Source: Hahellaceae bacterium
Lineage (GTDB): Bacteria > Pseudomonadota > Gammaproteobacteria > Pseudomonadales > Oleiphilaceae
Assembly: GCA_016744695.1 (NCBI GenBank)
Contig: JADGDV010000002.1
Span: 62,001 to 126,000 of the forward strand
Direction of reading: 5' to 3'
Length of the DNA: 64,000 nucleotides
The position numbers and the translations under genes are program-made. The notes below the pieces were generated by a model that made no database searches, had not been told where the DNA came from, and was given only the letters and a program-made list of their open reading frames with translations. Shown piece by piece: positions 46,038 to 55,377 of the stretch; within the stretch, counting starts at the first letter, position 1; every line of letters starts with the position of its first letter.

Positions 46038-46748
46038 TTAATTACTAAATCGAACCCATTGGTTATCTATAAAGAGCTCTAAAGGGCGGTATTTCGTCTT
46101 ATATTCCATCTTTCTACAATTTTCAATCCAGTAGCCTAAGTAAAGGTAATCTAAAGACCGCCGTTTACATTCTTCAATTTGCCATAAAACAGAATACACC
46201 CCTAAGCTCCGTGCTGATATTTCAGGGTCAAAATAGGTATACACGGCCGACAAGCCATCATCTAACTCATCAATGACCGATACGCCAATTACTTCACCCT
46301 TATATTTAAATTCAAGAAAGAAGGTGCCAGGGTTACATTCAACAAGAAATGACCGGTACTGCTCTTCACTGGGAGGGAACATGTCACCATCAGCATGGCG
46401 TACGGAAATATATTTCTCATAAAGGTCATAATGATGTTGATAAAATTCGGGTGGAGTAATGGATGTCTCAAGCCCAATATTCTTTTTAATATTTCTTTTT
46501 TGGCTTTTACTTGGAGTAAAAAGATTAACGGGTAACCTTACCGCCTTGCATTCATTGCAGTCGGTACAATGAGGGCGGTAGTAATGATCGCCACTACGGC
46601 GAAAACCAAGTGCCGATAACCTAGAATAAAGTTCAGTATTTATTTTGGCACGAGGGTCTACAAACATAGTGGTCGCTTTCTTACCCTCAAGATAGCTACA
46701 GTCATGTTCTGGTGTTGCATAGAATACAAGTGTTTTAAGACTCGTCAC
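46038..46748 (-). CDS. bpt: Aspartate/glutamate leucyltransferase Bpt
   Basis: Bpt (also named Ate) adds leucine from leucyl-tRNA to proteins with N-terminal Asp or Glu, marking them for ClpS-ClpAP. The 236-residue protein has the N-terminal cysteine region (C-S-Y-L-E, then C-T-D-C-N-E-C), the conserved R-R-S-G-D-H-Y-Y-R-P-H and Y-T-Y-F-D-P, and G-Y-W-I-E-N-C-R-K-M-E-Y-K near the end. It follows aat after four bases, so the two transferases are coexpressed. The pair lies next to clpSA as in Pseudomonas and Vibrio. Confidence 0.96.
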   Translation of the reverse strand: MTSLKTLVFYATPEHDCSYLEGKKATTMFVDPRAKINTELYSRLSALGFRRSGDHYYRPHCTDCNECKAVRLPVNLFTPSKSQKRNIKKNIGLETSITPPEFYQHHYDLYEKYISVRHADGDMFPPSEEQYRSFLVECNPGTFFLEFKYKGEVIGVSVIDELDDGLSAVYTYFDPEISARSLGVYSVLWQIEECKRRSLDYLYLGYWIENCRKMEYKTKYRPLELFIDNQWVRFSN

Positions 46749-46752
46749 AGCG

Positions 46753-47463
46753 TTATAGTCCTTTAACCCAGCGCCAGTTAAATACCCAATCGTGAGGCTT
46801 AGGTTTTTTGTGAATGTTACTTTCTAGTATAGTTTGAAATTCAGAACGCTGAATATTTTCAGCACCGAGAGTGAACAGGTGAGGGTTTTCGACTTGGCAA
46901 TCTATAATTGAATAACCCCACTCTCGTAATTGATTACAAAGATAAACAAAGGCTACTTTTGATGCATCGGTAGCGGTTGAGAACATTGATTCACCGAAAA
47001 AACAACAACCTAAAGCAAGCCCATATAGGCCACCCACTAGTTCGTCATTCATCCATACTTCAACAGAGTGCGCAGTACCTTGTTCATGAAGCGCTAAATA
47101 CGCTTCCTGCATATCATCTGTTATCCATGTTCCTGTTGTTGCCTGACGTGAGTCTGCACACTGCTGAATAACACCCTGAAAGTCCTTATCGAAGGTAACG
47201 GTAAATAGGTTTTTGTTTAACTTCTTTCGTAGGCTTTTTGAAATGTGAACATTTTCAGGAAATAAAACACAGCGAGGGTTAGGGGACCACCACATAATCG
47301 GTTGGTCATCATCAAACCAAGGGAAAATACCCTGCTGATAGGCTTTGATTAATCTTGGAATAGTTAGGTCGCCACCAGCGGCTAAAAGACCATCAGGGTC
47401 TGTTAGTGCGGATGAAATATCAGGGAATTCTAAGTCTTCTTCTAACCAAGGGATTTGAGACAT
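46753..47463 (-). CDS. aat: Leucyl/phenylalanyl-tRNA--protein transferase Aat
   Basis: Aat transfers Leu or Phe to proteins with N-terminal Arg or Lys, making N-degrons read by ClpS. The 236-residue protein has the signature G-L-L-A-A-G-G-D-L near 29-37, A-Y-x-x-G-I-F-P-W-F-D, P-I-M-W-W-S-P-N-P-R and the catalytic region G-G-L-Y-G-L-A-L-G-C-C-F-F-G-E-S-M-F-S. Its length matches E. coli (234). It lies downstream of trxB, from which it is separated by a palindromic repeat pair, and four bases before bpt. Confidence 0.97.
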   Translation of the reverse strand: MSQIPWLEEDLEFPDISSALTDPDGLLAAGGDLTIPRLIKAYQQGIFPWFDDDQPIMWWSPNPRCVLFPENVHISKSLRKKLNKNLFTVTFDKDFQGVIQQCADSRQATTGTWITDDMQEAYLALHEQGTAHSVEVWMNDELVGGLYGLALGCCFFGESMFSTATDASKVAFVYLCNQLREWGYSIIDCQVENPHLFTLGAENIQRSEFQTILESNIHKKPKPHDWVFNWRWVKGL

Positions 47464-47500
47464 AGGTGTGAAGGTTCAGTTATGAAGGTTTAATCAGATA

Positions 47501-47568
47501 TTTGTAGGGTGTGCCGTGCGCACCGGTTTTAGCTTACATCTTCTGGTGCGCACGGCACACCCTACAAA
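47501..47568. repeat. Palindromic repeat family copy D (perfect inverted pair)
   Basis: The 24-base arm beginning TTTGTAGGGTGTGCC at 47501-47524 is repeated exactly in inverse at 47545-47568 with a 20-base loop. The pair lies between trxB and aat on the minus strand, starting eight bases after the trxB stop. An RNA of either strand would fold into a very stable 24-base-pair hairpin. It differs from copy B at one base of the core, and both arms share that change. Confidence 0.95.
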
Positions 47569-47575
47569 ATAATAG

Positions 47576-48550
<975 letters not shown>

Positions 48551-48641
48551 TTAAAAAAGTTGTTAAAAAAAACAATGACGAAATTATAAATGGAATATGC
48601 CATTAATAGATAGTTCGATAACAAGATAGATGGGTTCGAAC

Positions 48642-49550
48642 TTAGAAAATATCAACGGCCTGCAAAATTTTATTTGAAGCAGACTGATTGATGACACTGC
48701 TACTTGAGCCTAAACGGTGCTCAACTACGCTGGGTAATACCGCCTGTACATCGTCAGGAAGCACACTGTGGCGCCCATCAATTAAAGCCCATGCCTTGGA
48801 TGCTTTGAGAAGGGCTAACCCTCCTCGAGGAGATAAGCCGTGCCCATAAGGTGCGTTATCTCTTGTATATAAAATAATGCGTTGAATATAGGCAATTAAA
48901 GGCTCAGACGCAGTCACGTTATCTACCTGCTGCTGTAATTCTATTAAGGTGTCATAAGGTAATAGCGTTTGCAATTGCTTAATAATATCTCTTCGGTCGG
49001 TACCTAAAAGCAACTCTTTTTCAGATGAAGGGGTAGGGTAGCCAAGGCTAATACGCATTAAGAAACGATCTAACTGCGACTCTGGTAAAGGAAACGTCCC
49101 TGATTGCTCAAGGGGGTTCTGAGTTGCAATAACAAAAAAGGGAAGAGGTAAGGGTCTAGTTACCCCTTCAATGGTTACTTGTTGTTCTTCCATTGCCTCT
49201 AAAAGGGCGCTTTGCGCTTTAGGTGTTGCCCGGTTTATTTCATCGGCTAAAACAATTTGTGAAAAAACAGGCCCAGGATGAAATACAAACTCGGTACTGT
49301 TTCTATCAAATATATTAATACCAAGAAGATCTGAAGGTAGTAGGTCACTGGTGAATTGAATTCGGTTATAACTGAGGCCAAGACTATTAGCCAATGCGTG
49401 AGCTAAGGTTGTTTTACCCAAGCCAGGAATATCTTCAATTAAAAGGTGGCCTCTAGCCAAAATACACGCAAGGGCGAGCTTTACCTGTTGCTCTTTGCCT
49501 AATAAAACCGTATTCAGTTGCTTAATAGTGCTGTTAATAGCGTTAGACAT
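48642..49550 (-). CDS. MoxR-family AAA+ ATPase
   Basis: MoxR ATPases act as chaperones that help assemble or activate partner complexes. The 302-residue protein has V-L-L-G-K-E near the start, Walker A G-L-G-K-T-T-L, Walker B L-A-D-E-I-N-R-A, sensor 1 I-A-T-Q-N-P and A-L-L-E-A-M-E-E. The C-terminal lid with G-L-S-P-R-G-G-L-A-L is also present. The ATG at 49550 has AAGG seven bases upstream; a TTG six codons earlier would overlap aguB. MoxR genes are usually followed by a DUF58 gene and a transglutaminase gene. Here trxB comes next, so its partner must be elsewhere. It follows aguB by ten bases. Confidence 0.93.
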   Translation of the reverse strand: MSNAINSTIKQLNTVLLGKEQQVKLALACILARGHLLIEDIPGLGKTTLAHALANSLGLSYNRIQFTSDLLPSDLLGINIFDRNSTEFVFHPGPVFSQIVLADEINRATPKAQSALLEAMEEQQVTIEGVTRPLPLPFFVIATQNPLEQSGTFPLPESQLDRFLMRISLGYPTPSSEKELLLGTDRRDIIKQLQTLLPYDTLIELQQQVDNVTASEPLIAYIQRIILYTRDNAPYGHGLSPRGGLALLKASKAWALIDGRHSVLPDDVQAVLPSVVEHRLGSSSSVINQSASNKILQAVDIF

Positions 49551-49560
49551 AGTGGGCCTT

Positions 49561-50484
49561 TTAATCAATATAACGGCGGGTTAAGTCATCATATGCATCA
49601 ATTCTTCTGTCACGAAAATAAGGCCATATGCGCCTTATCTCTTCGGAGCGTTCCATATCTATATCAACCAGTAGATTCTTCTCATTACTTGAGTCTGCTT
49701 GGCTGAGTATCTCCCCTTGAGGGCCACAAATAAAGCTGTTTCCCCAAAACGTTATACCGTCAGTATGCCCGCTAGGGTCAGGTTCATGGCCTACTCGGTT
49801 GGGTGAGATAACCGGTAAATTATTAGCAATGGCATGACCTCGTTGTACGGTTACCCATGCGTCTAGTTGGCGTTGTTGTTCATCATCTTTGTCATTTTTA
49901 TCCCAGCCTATCGCTGTAGGATAAATAAGCAACTGTGCACCGGCTAAAGCCATTAAGCGTGCTGCTTCAGGGTACCATTGGTCCCAGCAAACAAGTACGC
50001 CTAGTGAGCCTACACTGGTTTTAATAGGTTTAAATCCTGATTCGCAACGCGTGTTTGACTCGTTCGGTGTTTTAGCATCACCGGGAGTAAAATAAAATTT
50101 CTCATAAAACCCGGGGTCATCAGGAATATGCATTTTTCGATAGGTGCCAGCAATGGACCCATCAGATTCAATTACAACGGCGGTATTGTGATAAATCCCC
50201 GTTGCTCTTTTTTCAAAAATAGAGCCCACAATAACAATGTTTAAGCTTTTTGCTAAAGCGGATAATTTATTGCTTGTTGGGCCGGGTATTGTTTCAGCGA
50301 GATCAAATAGTGCTGTATTTTCAGTTTGACAAAAATATTGTGAAGTATGTAACTCCTGAAGCACAACTAATTGAGCCCCGTCTTTTGCTGCATCTATAAT
50401 TTTTGTTTCTGTTGATAAAAGATTGGTTTTTTTATCAGGGGTGCACCGCTGTTGAATGGCCGCAACTTTCAAATTTTTTGACAT
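49561..50484 (-). CDS. aguB: N-carbamoylputrescine amidase AguB
   Basis: AguB hydrolyses N-carbamoylputrescine to putrescine, ammonia and carbon dioxide, completing the agmatine route. The 307-residue nitrilase-superfamily protein has the catalytic triad E44 (L-Q-E-L-H), K117 (Y-R-K-M-H-I-P) and C166 (L-V-C-W-D-Q-W-Y-P-E). The ATG at 50484 is used because the conserved N-terminus M-S-K-N-L-K-V-A-A-I-Q starts here; a longer reading would run into aguA. It lies 11 bases after aguA and ten before moxR, so aguA-aguB-moxR are likely one transcript. Confidence 0.95.
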   Translation of the reverse strand: MSKNLKVAAIQQRCTPDKKTNLLSTETKIIDAAKDGAQLVVLQELHTSQYFCQTENTALFDLAETIPGPTSNKLSALAKSLNIVIVGSIFEKRATGIYHNTAVVIESDGSIAGTYRKMHIPDDPGFYEKFYFTPGDAKTPNESNTRCESGFKPIKTSVGSLGVLVCWDQWYPEAARLMALAGAQLLIYPTAIGWDKNDKDDEQQRQLDAWVTVQRGHAIANNLPVISPNRVGHEPDPSGHTDGITFWGNSFICGPQGEILSQADSSNEKNLLVDIDMERSEEIRRIWPYFRDRRIDAYDDLTRRYID

Positions 50485-50495
50485 TAGCCTAATAC

Positions 50496-51581
50496 TCACC
50501 CTAGGTTCTTGATGCAGGGGATTTGCATCGTTATACAATGGAGACTACCGTGTTGTTTTATCAAGGGGCAACAATTTATAGGAATAATTTCGCGGTCGGG
50601 AAAGCACTCCTTGAGTACCTTTAACGCAGCCTCATCCTCTTTAACGTTATAAATAGGGGCAAGCACCGCCTTATTAATAATTAAAAAATTAGCATAGGTG
50701 GCGGGTAATCTTTCTTCTTCATCAAATATAGCGCTGGCCATAGGAAGCGCTTTAAGCCTGTATGGTTGCCCGTTTTGTTGTTTAAAAGAGCGTAGTTGGT
50801 CTTCCATTTTTTTTAATGCGTCATAATGCTCATCGTTTGCATCACTACATTTTACATAGCATATTAAATCGTTAGCGCAGAAGCGGGCGAGGGTGTCTAT
50901 ATGGCTATCTGTATCATCTCCTGCAAGGTACCCATGATCTAACCATAACATTGCATTGCAACCCAGTTGTTCTTTAAGTGCTTGTTCAAGTTGCGCTTTG
51001 TTTAGATTGGGGTTTCTTGAAGGAGTAAGTAAGCATTCGCTGGTGGTTAATAATACCCCTTCACCATTAGATTCAACTGACCCACCTTCTAAAATAATAT
51101 CTGACTTTGTATAGTGATAATCAGCGAGGGCAGCACTGTCTTTTAACGCGGTATTAATTAGATTATCTTTACCATAGGGGAACTTACCTCCCCACGCATT
51201 AAACTCAAAATCAATGAGTGTTTGATGGCCATTATTAACAACTGTGATTGGGCCGTGGTCTCTGGTCCACGTGTCATCGGAGGCTACAGCATAAACGTAG
51301 ACAGTAAACCCGTATTTTGCGTAAGCACTTAACGCGTGTTTTATGGAGTTTACTTTTTCAGCGTCACCACAACTAACAATTAAATGTTCTCTTTTGAGAA
51401 TTTCTTTTGCTAGTTGCAGATAAAGAGGTTCAACTTCACTGAGGGTTGACTCCCAGTCAGTATCTTTATGCGGCCAAGTTAATAGCACTGCATATTGATG
51501 AGCCCACTCCGGGGGGAATGTTATTGCATTTGAACTTTCAATTGAGCCGCTATTTTTTGCGCTAAATACATTGGTCTTCAT
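50496..51581 (-). CDS. aguA: Agmatine deiminase AguA
   Basis: AguA converts agmatine to N-carbamoylputrescine and ammonia. The 361-residue protein has the family start P-P-E-W-A-H-Q-Y-A-V-L-L-T-W-P. It also has T-R-D-H-G-P-I near 107, L-E-G-G-S-V-E-S-N-G-E-G-V-L-L-T-T near 164-180, H-x-D-T-L-A-R-F near 217, and the catalytic C349 in G-S-L-H-C-I-T-M-Q-I-P at the C-terminus. AguB follows after 11 bases. Agmatine would come from arginine decarboxylase, which is not seen here. Confidence 0.96.
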   Translation of the reverse strand: MKTNVFSAKNSGSIESSNAITFPPEWAHQYAVLLTWPHKDTDWESTLSEVEPLYLQLAKEILKREHLIVSCGDAEKVNSIKHALSAYAKYGFTVYVYAVASDDTWTRDHGPITVVNNGHQTLIDFEFNAWGGKFPYGKDNLINTALKDSAALADYHYTKSDIILEGGSVESNGEGVLLTTSECLLTPSRNPNLNKAQLEQALKEQLGCNAMLWLDHGYLAGDDTDSHIDTLARFCANDLICYVKCSDANDEHYDALKKMEDQLRSFKQQNGQPYRLKALPMASAIFDEEERLPATYANFLIINKAVLAPIYNVKEDEAALKVLKECFPDREIIPINCCPLIKQHGSLHCITMQIPCIKNLG

Positions 51582-51587
51582 TGTACA

Positions 51588-51899
51588 TTATTTTTTATTA
51601 GGTTCTGCTGAGTGAAGAAGCACGCTATGTAACACATACTCGCCTTCAAAGTAGACAGAAAATTCAGGGTATTCCCACAAATAAATGGCAGGTTTGCCTG
51701 TTGGGCCACTAATTTTAGTGGGTTCACCAAAGTAAGATTTTACCTTTTTCATTGTCATGCCAAACTTAGGGCGATTAATATTTTGATTCTCAGGGCCTTG
51801 TTGAGAGAGGCCAATTTTTATATTTTCAGCATGAACAAGTGTTGAGTAGCCGACGGTTGAAAAAAGAATAGCTGAGATAATAATCAAGAGTTTGTTCAT
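51588..51899 (-). CDS. Small exported protein of unknown function
   Basis: This 103-residue protein has a clear signal peptide with probable cleavage after V-H-A (about residue 24). The mature part contains R-P-K-F-G-M-T-M-K-K-V-K-S-Y-F-G-E-P followed by T-G-K-P-A-I-Y-L-W-E-Y-P and F-S-V-Y-F-E. The pattern resembles the SmpA/OmlA-like fold (G-M-T-x-x-x-V-x-x-x-x-G-x-P) of outer-membrane assembly proteins, but there is no lipobox cysteine. I recall similar small proteins in Pseudomonas without known function. It is six bases upstream of aguA on the same strand. Confidence 0.85.
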   Translation of the reverse strand: MNKLLIIISAILFSTVGYSTLVHAENIKIGLSQQGPENQNINRPKFGMTMKKVKSYFGEPTKISGPTGKPAIYLWEYPEFSVYFEGEYVLHSVLLHSAEPNKK

Positions 51900-51978
51900 G
51901 TGATACCTGTTCTTGCAGTTAATGTTATATATTAGAGTAGTTTGTAAATTGCGTATTGCATGACTATTTTACAAAGGC

Positions 51979-52605
51979 TTAAGTAGGGTCGATATGGAGT
52001 GGCATTCTTTCTCTGCTTTGTTTTCTAATAACATGCCGAGCAATAAGTTGCTGGTTGAAATTATCGAGCTTATAAAATTTGATATGAATAATATGCTGAT
52101 CATTGTCTTGTTCACAGCTAATGACTTCACCTTTAAGAATAAGGCCCGTAAATGATGGCAATAAAATGAGCTTGGTGACGACAGAACTATTAACCGGGAT
52201 TGGGTTTTTAAACCCAGCAGAGAACCCTCCCTCACTAATATTTATATCAATTAAGCCTGCTTCATCTACTAGCTCATTACCTAACGCTACCCCTCTTGCT
52301 AATGCTTCAAGCTTGGAGTTTAAATTCTTAAGATAAAGGCCGAGGCTTTTGTCTTTATCGGTAATTTGCCGTAATAAATGTTTTGACTCAATATCAAGTT
52401 GTTGAAACTCTCGAAGAATAGAAAAGGTAGGGCTTAAATCAAACTGACTTTCAGCATCAACGTCTAAATTTTTGACTATTTTAATATCAATTAATGCACG
52501 ATCACTTATTCTGTAAAACTGCCTGCGATCAAGTGCCTCATCCTTAGATAGATGTTCTGGTACTTGTTTATAAATGGCTTTAGTAATGCGCTTAGACATA
52601 GTCAT
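51979..52605 (-). CDS. PilZ domain protein (second c-di-GMP receptor candidate)
   Basis: The 208-residue protein has the PilZ c-di-GMP motifs R-x-x-x-R at 28-32 (D-R-R-Q-F-Y-R) and N-x-S-x-x-G at 122-127, separated by an unusually long helical insertion (about 50-108). It has no membrane segment. Two ATG codons, at 52605 and two codons later, share one AGGA; either could start. It is divergent from the lolC-like gene by about 80 bases, as is the PilZ gene next to lol genes in Pseudomonas. The effector target is unknown. Confidence 0.9.
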   Translation of the reverse strand: MTMSKRITKAIYKQVPEHLSKDEALDRRQFYRISDRALIDIKIVKNLDVDAESQFDLSPTFSILREFQQLDIESKHLLRQITDKDKSLGLYLKNLNSKLEALARGVALGNELVDEAGLIDINISEGGFSAGFKNPIPVNSSVVTKLILLPSFTGLILKGEVISCEQDNDQHIIHIKFYKLDNFNQQLIARHVIRKQSRERMPLHIDPT

Positions 52606-52687
52606 TATTCCTCATAACTAAAGTTTAACACTTATTTTTAAAAGTATAAGTCTATTGTTTTTAATTCATGTGTGTTTTAATTCCGCC

Positions 52688-53929
52688 ATGTTTAGACCTT
52701 ATCCTATATTTATCGGCTTACGATACACAGCTGCAAAGCGCAGCAATCACTTTATTTCTTTTATTTCTCTTACTTCAATGGTTGGATTAACCTTAGGGGT
52801 AGCGGTTTTAATCACCGTTATGTCGGTTATGAACGGCTTTGATAGAGAGTTGAAAGAGCGCATTCTTGGTATGGTTCCTCATGCAGTTATTAAGCATTAT
52901 GGAAACATGGAGGAATGGCAGTCTATTGATGATCTTGCAAGTGAGCATCCTCAAGTAGTTGCCGCCGCGCCTTTTATAAAAGCCCAAGGCATGGTGACTC
53001 ATGGTAGCGGTGTTCGCGGGATATTAATGAATGGTATTTTACCTGATGAAGAAGATCAGGTGTCCATCATATCTCAACACATGGTTACCGGCTCAATTCA
53101 TGACCTGAAACCCGGTAAATACGGCATTGTTATTGGTCAAATATTAGCTAACTACCTGCGTATTGGTGTTGGTGATAAGGTCACCATCGTTCTTCCTGAG
53201 GCGTCAATTACACCTGCAGGCGTTTTCCCTCGGCTTAAACGCTTTACAGTAAAGGGAATCTTTAAAGTAGGTGCTGATCTAGATAGCACTCTAACCTTAG
53301 TGCACATGAAAGATGCCGCTAAAGTGCTTCGCCTGCAAAATGGTGTACATGGTATTCGTCTTAAAACATCTAACTTATTTAAAGCACCGATGATTGCTGA
53401 TGAAATAGCCAGCAAATTACCACCCGGCTATTACAGCAGTGATTGGACCCGCACTCACGGTAACCTTTTTCAGGCAATTAAGATGGAAAAAACCATGATA
53501 GGGCTTTTATTGATGATGATTGTTGCTGTAGCGGCGTTTAATATTGTATCAACGCTCGTTATGGTGGTAACAGATAAAAAATCAGATATTGCTATTTTAA
53601 GAACTATGGGAGCAAGCCCTAAAGCGATAATGACTATTTTTATCATGCAGGGTACTTTTATAGGCTTAATTGGTAACTTGCTCGGTACCACAGCAGGCAT
53701 TTTACTTTCTTTGAATGTGAGTTCAATTATTAAGTGGCTTGAAGCGGTATTAGGGCATCAGTTCCTTAACGCAGATGTTTACTTTATTAGCTATCTTCCA
53801 TCGCAGTTACTTTGGAATGATGTATTTATTGTATGTGGAAGCGGCTTTTTGATGAGTGTCTTAGCGACTATTTACCCCGCCTGGAAAGCATCTAAAGTAG
53901 AACCTGCAGAGGCTTTGCGATATGAGTAA
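52688..53929 (+). CDS. lolC: Lipoprotein-releasing system permease, LolC/LolE (LolF-like)
   Basis: This permease and LolD extract lipoproteins from the inner membrane and pass them to LolA. The 413-residue protein starts M-F-R-P-Y-P-I-F-I-G-L-R-Y and has four membrane helices with a large periplasmic domain between the first two. The segment T-P-A-G-V-F-P-R-L-K-R-F-T-V resembles the LolC hook that binds LolA, while G-A-D-L-D-S-T-L looks like LolE. No second permease gene is adjacent to lolD, unlike Pseudomonas lolCDE. A single LolF-type permease is therefore possible. The 3' end overlaps lolD by eight bases. An earlier start would add 11 unconserved residues. Confidence 0.93.
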   Translation: MFRPYPIFIGLRYTAAKRSNHFISFISLTSMVGLTLGVAVLITVMSVMNGFDRELKERILGMVPHAVIKHYGNMEEWQSIDDLASEHPQVVAAAPFIKAQGMVTHGSGVRGILMNGILPDEEDQVSIISQHMVTGSIHDLKPGKYGIVIGQILANYLRIGVGDKVTIVLPEASITPAGVFPRLKRFTVKGIFKVGADLDSTLTLVHMKDAAKVLRLQNGVHGIRLKTSNLFKAPMIADEIASKLPPGYYSSDWTRTHGNLFQAIKMEKTMIGLLLMMIVAVAAFNIVSTLVMVVTDKKSDIAILRTMGASPKAIMTIFIMQGTFIGLIGNLLGTTAGILLSLNVSSIIKWLEAVLGHQFLNADVYFISYLPSQLLWNDVFIVCGSGFLMSVLATIYPAWKASKVEPAEALRYE

Positions 53930-54605
53930 TATTATTTTACGGGCAGCGGGTCTATGCAAAACGTATAAAGAAGGTAAAGGAAAACTCTCTATATTTGAAA
54001 GTATAGACTTCTCTCTGTGTGAGGGTGAGTCTGTTGCCATTCTAGGTAGCTCTGGTTCAGGGAAAACAACCTTACTCAACATGTTAGGCGGTCTTGATAA
54101 ACCTAATGCGGGTAATGTTTGGATCAATGATTTCGACGTGCACTCATTAAAAGAAGCCAGAAAAGGCAAAATCAGAAACGAATATCTGGGTTTTGTTTAC
54201 CAGTTTCATCATTTGTTACCTGAGTTTACCGCCCTTGAAAACGTATGTATGCCTTTGCTTATAGGTAATACACCTAAAAATAAAGCAATTCAAAAAGCGA
54301 CAGACTTACTCACAAAAGTTGGTTTGGCAGAACGAACAGGGCACAAACCCTCAGAGTTATCAGGCGGCGAAAGGCAGCGGGTTGCTATTGCGAGAGCCTT
54401 GGTTAATGACCCAAAGTGTGTGCTAATGGATGAGCCAACGGGTAACCTCGATGAAGGTACTGCTCAGAAAGTACAAATGCTGATTCTGGAACTCAAATTA
54501 GAGCTTAAAACCAGCTTTGTAGTAGTTACTCATGACTTGGTGTTAGCAAAGAAAATGGATCGAATGCTGCATTTGGAAGACAAAACGTTAAAAACAATGG
54601 AATGA
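53922..54605 (+). CDS. lolD: Lipoprotein-releasing ABC transporter ATPase LolD
   Basis: LolD powers release of outer-membrane lipoproteins. The 227-residue protein has Walker A G-S-S-G-S-G-K-T-T-L at about 43-52, the LolD-typical Y-Q-F-H-H-L-L-P-E-F near 90, the ABC signature L-S-G-G-E-R-Q-R near 145 and Walker B V-L-M-D-E-P-T-G-N-L-D. Its start lies eight bases inside the lolC end. A palindromic repeat pair follows the stop directly. Confidence 0.97.
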   Translation: MSNIILRAAGLCKTYKEGKGKLSIFESIDFSLCEGESVAILGSSGSGKTTLLNMLGGLDKPNAGNVWINDFDVHSLKEARKGKIRNEYLGFVYQFHHLLPEFTALENVCMPLLIGNTPKNKAIQKATDLLTKVGLAERTGHKPSELSGGERQRVAIARALVNDPKCVLMDEPTGNLDEGTAQKVQMLILELKLELKTSFVVVTHDLVLAKKMDRMLHLEDKTLKTME

Positions 54606-54606
54606 T

Positions 54607-54671
54607 ATATAGGGTGTGCTTGCGCACCGATCTGCTTGTTAAAACTCATGGTGCGCAAGCGCACCCTATAT
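54607..54671. repeat. Palindromic repeat family copy E (inverted pair)
   Basis: Arms at 54607-54628 (ATATAGGGTGTGCTTGCGCA then CC) and 54650-54671 are inverted copies with a single mismatch over 22 bases and a 21-base loop. Both arms carry CTTG where copies B and D have CCGTG, so they share a site-specific change. The pair fills the space between the convergent lolD and DUF2062 genes, touching the last base of one stop codon, and would serve as a two-way transcript end. Confidence 0.95.
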
Positions 54672-55201
54672 TACTTACTAATGGCTACTTGTCTTTTGGC
54701 TTGGCGATTATGCCAGTTCTTTCTAACTTTCTTCTTCCACAAAAACTGAACTAAGCCATAACATACGGTAGAAAAAACAATAGCACATACCAATGACCCC
54801 ACGTAAAGGGGTATGCCTACTTCAATAAGCTTATCGCTTAGCCATTCCCAAGAGAGCTGAAACTCATAATCAATGGTAGGCCGATTAAGAACAAGTGCGC
54901 CCACTAAGTAGTTAAAGTAAAACATGGGGGTCATGGTAATAGGGTTGCTAATCCAAACCAGGGCAACAGAGATAGGTAAATTGGCATTGAACCAGATGGC
55001 AACAAAAGCCGCTGGAATCATTTGAAATGGCATTGGAATAAAGCACCAGAATATACCCACTAAAAACGCTTTAGACACCGAGTGCCTGTTAACATGCCAA
55101 AGGTTAGGTTCGTGAAGTACATCCCCTAAAAAATGCAGTGCTTTAATCTCCTTAATTTTATCGGGAGAAGGGAAAATACGTTTTAGTACGCGTTTTGGCA
55201 T
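54671..55201 (-). CDS. DUF2062 domain membrane protein
   Basis: This 176-residue inner-membrane protein has about three hydrophobic segments. The DUF2062 core includes F-W-C-F-I-P-M-P-F-Q-M near 50-60 and N-P-I-T-M-T-P-M-F-Y-F-N-Y near 86-98. The family has no established biochemical function. It is convergent with lolD and divergent from comEC, exactly where a DUF2062 gene lies in Pseudomonas. Confidence 0.92.
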   Translation of the reverse strand: MPKRVLKRIFPSPDKIKEIKALHFLGDVLHEPNLWHVNRHSVSKAFLVGIFWCFIPMPFQMIPAAFVAIWFNANLPISVALVWISNPITMTPMFYFNYLVGALVLNRPTIDYEFQLSWEWLSDKLIEVGIPLYVGSLVCAIVFSTVCYGLVQFLWKKKVRKNWHNRQAKRQVAISK

Positions 55202-55377
55202 AAATAGCGGATCTTCTGTTTTATAGAATGAGGTCTTCAGTGTTAAAAAGGATGCTGAGTGTGTTCTATACGTTTGATTTTAGAATTACTTGAGCCAATT
55301 GGCCATTGATTTAAGTTAATATTTATCAATTTATTACGCTTTTTTGTAGATACATTACAGTTTGAGGTTTTTAACGT

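Noticed and set aside
49551-49568. TTG start for MoxR
   Set aside because: It would overlap the aguB stop and lies within the ribosome-site region of the well-supported ATG at 49550.
51969-52235. Minus-strand frame overlapping the PilZ gene
   Set aside because: It overlaps the second PilZ motif in another frame and has low-complexity serine- and leucine-rich sequence.
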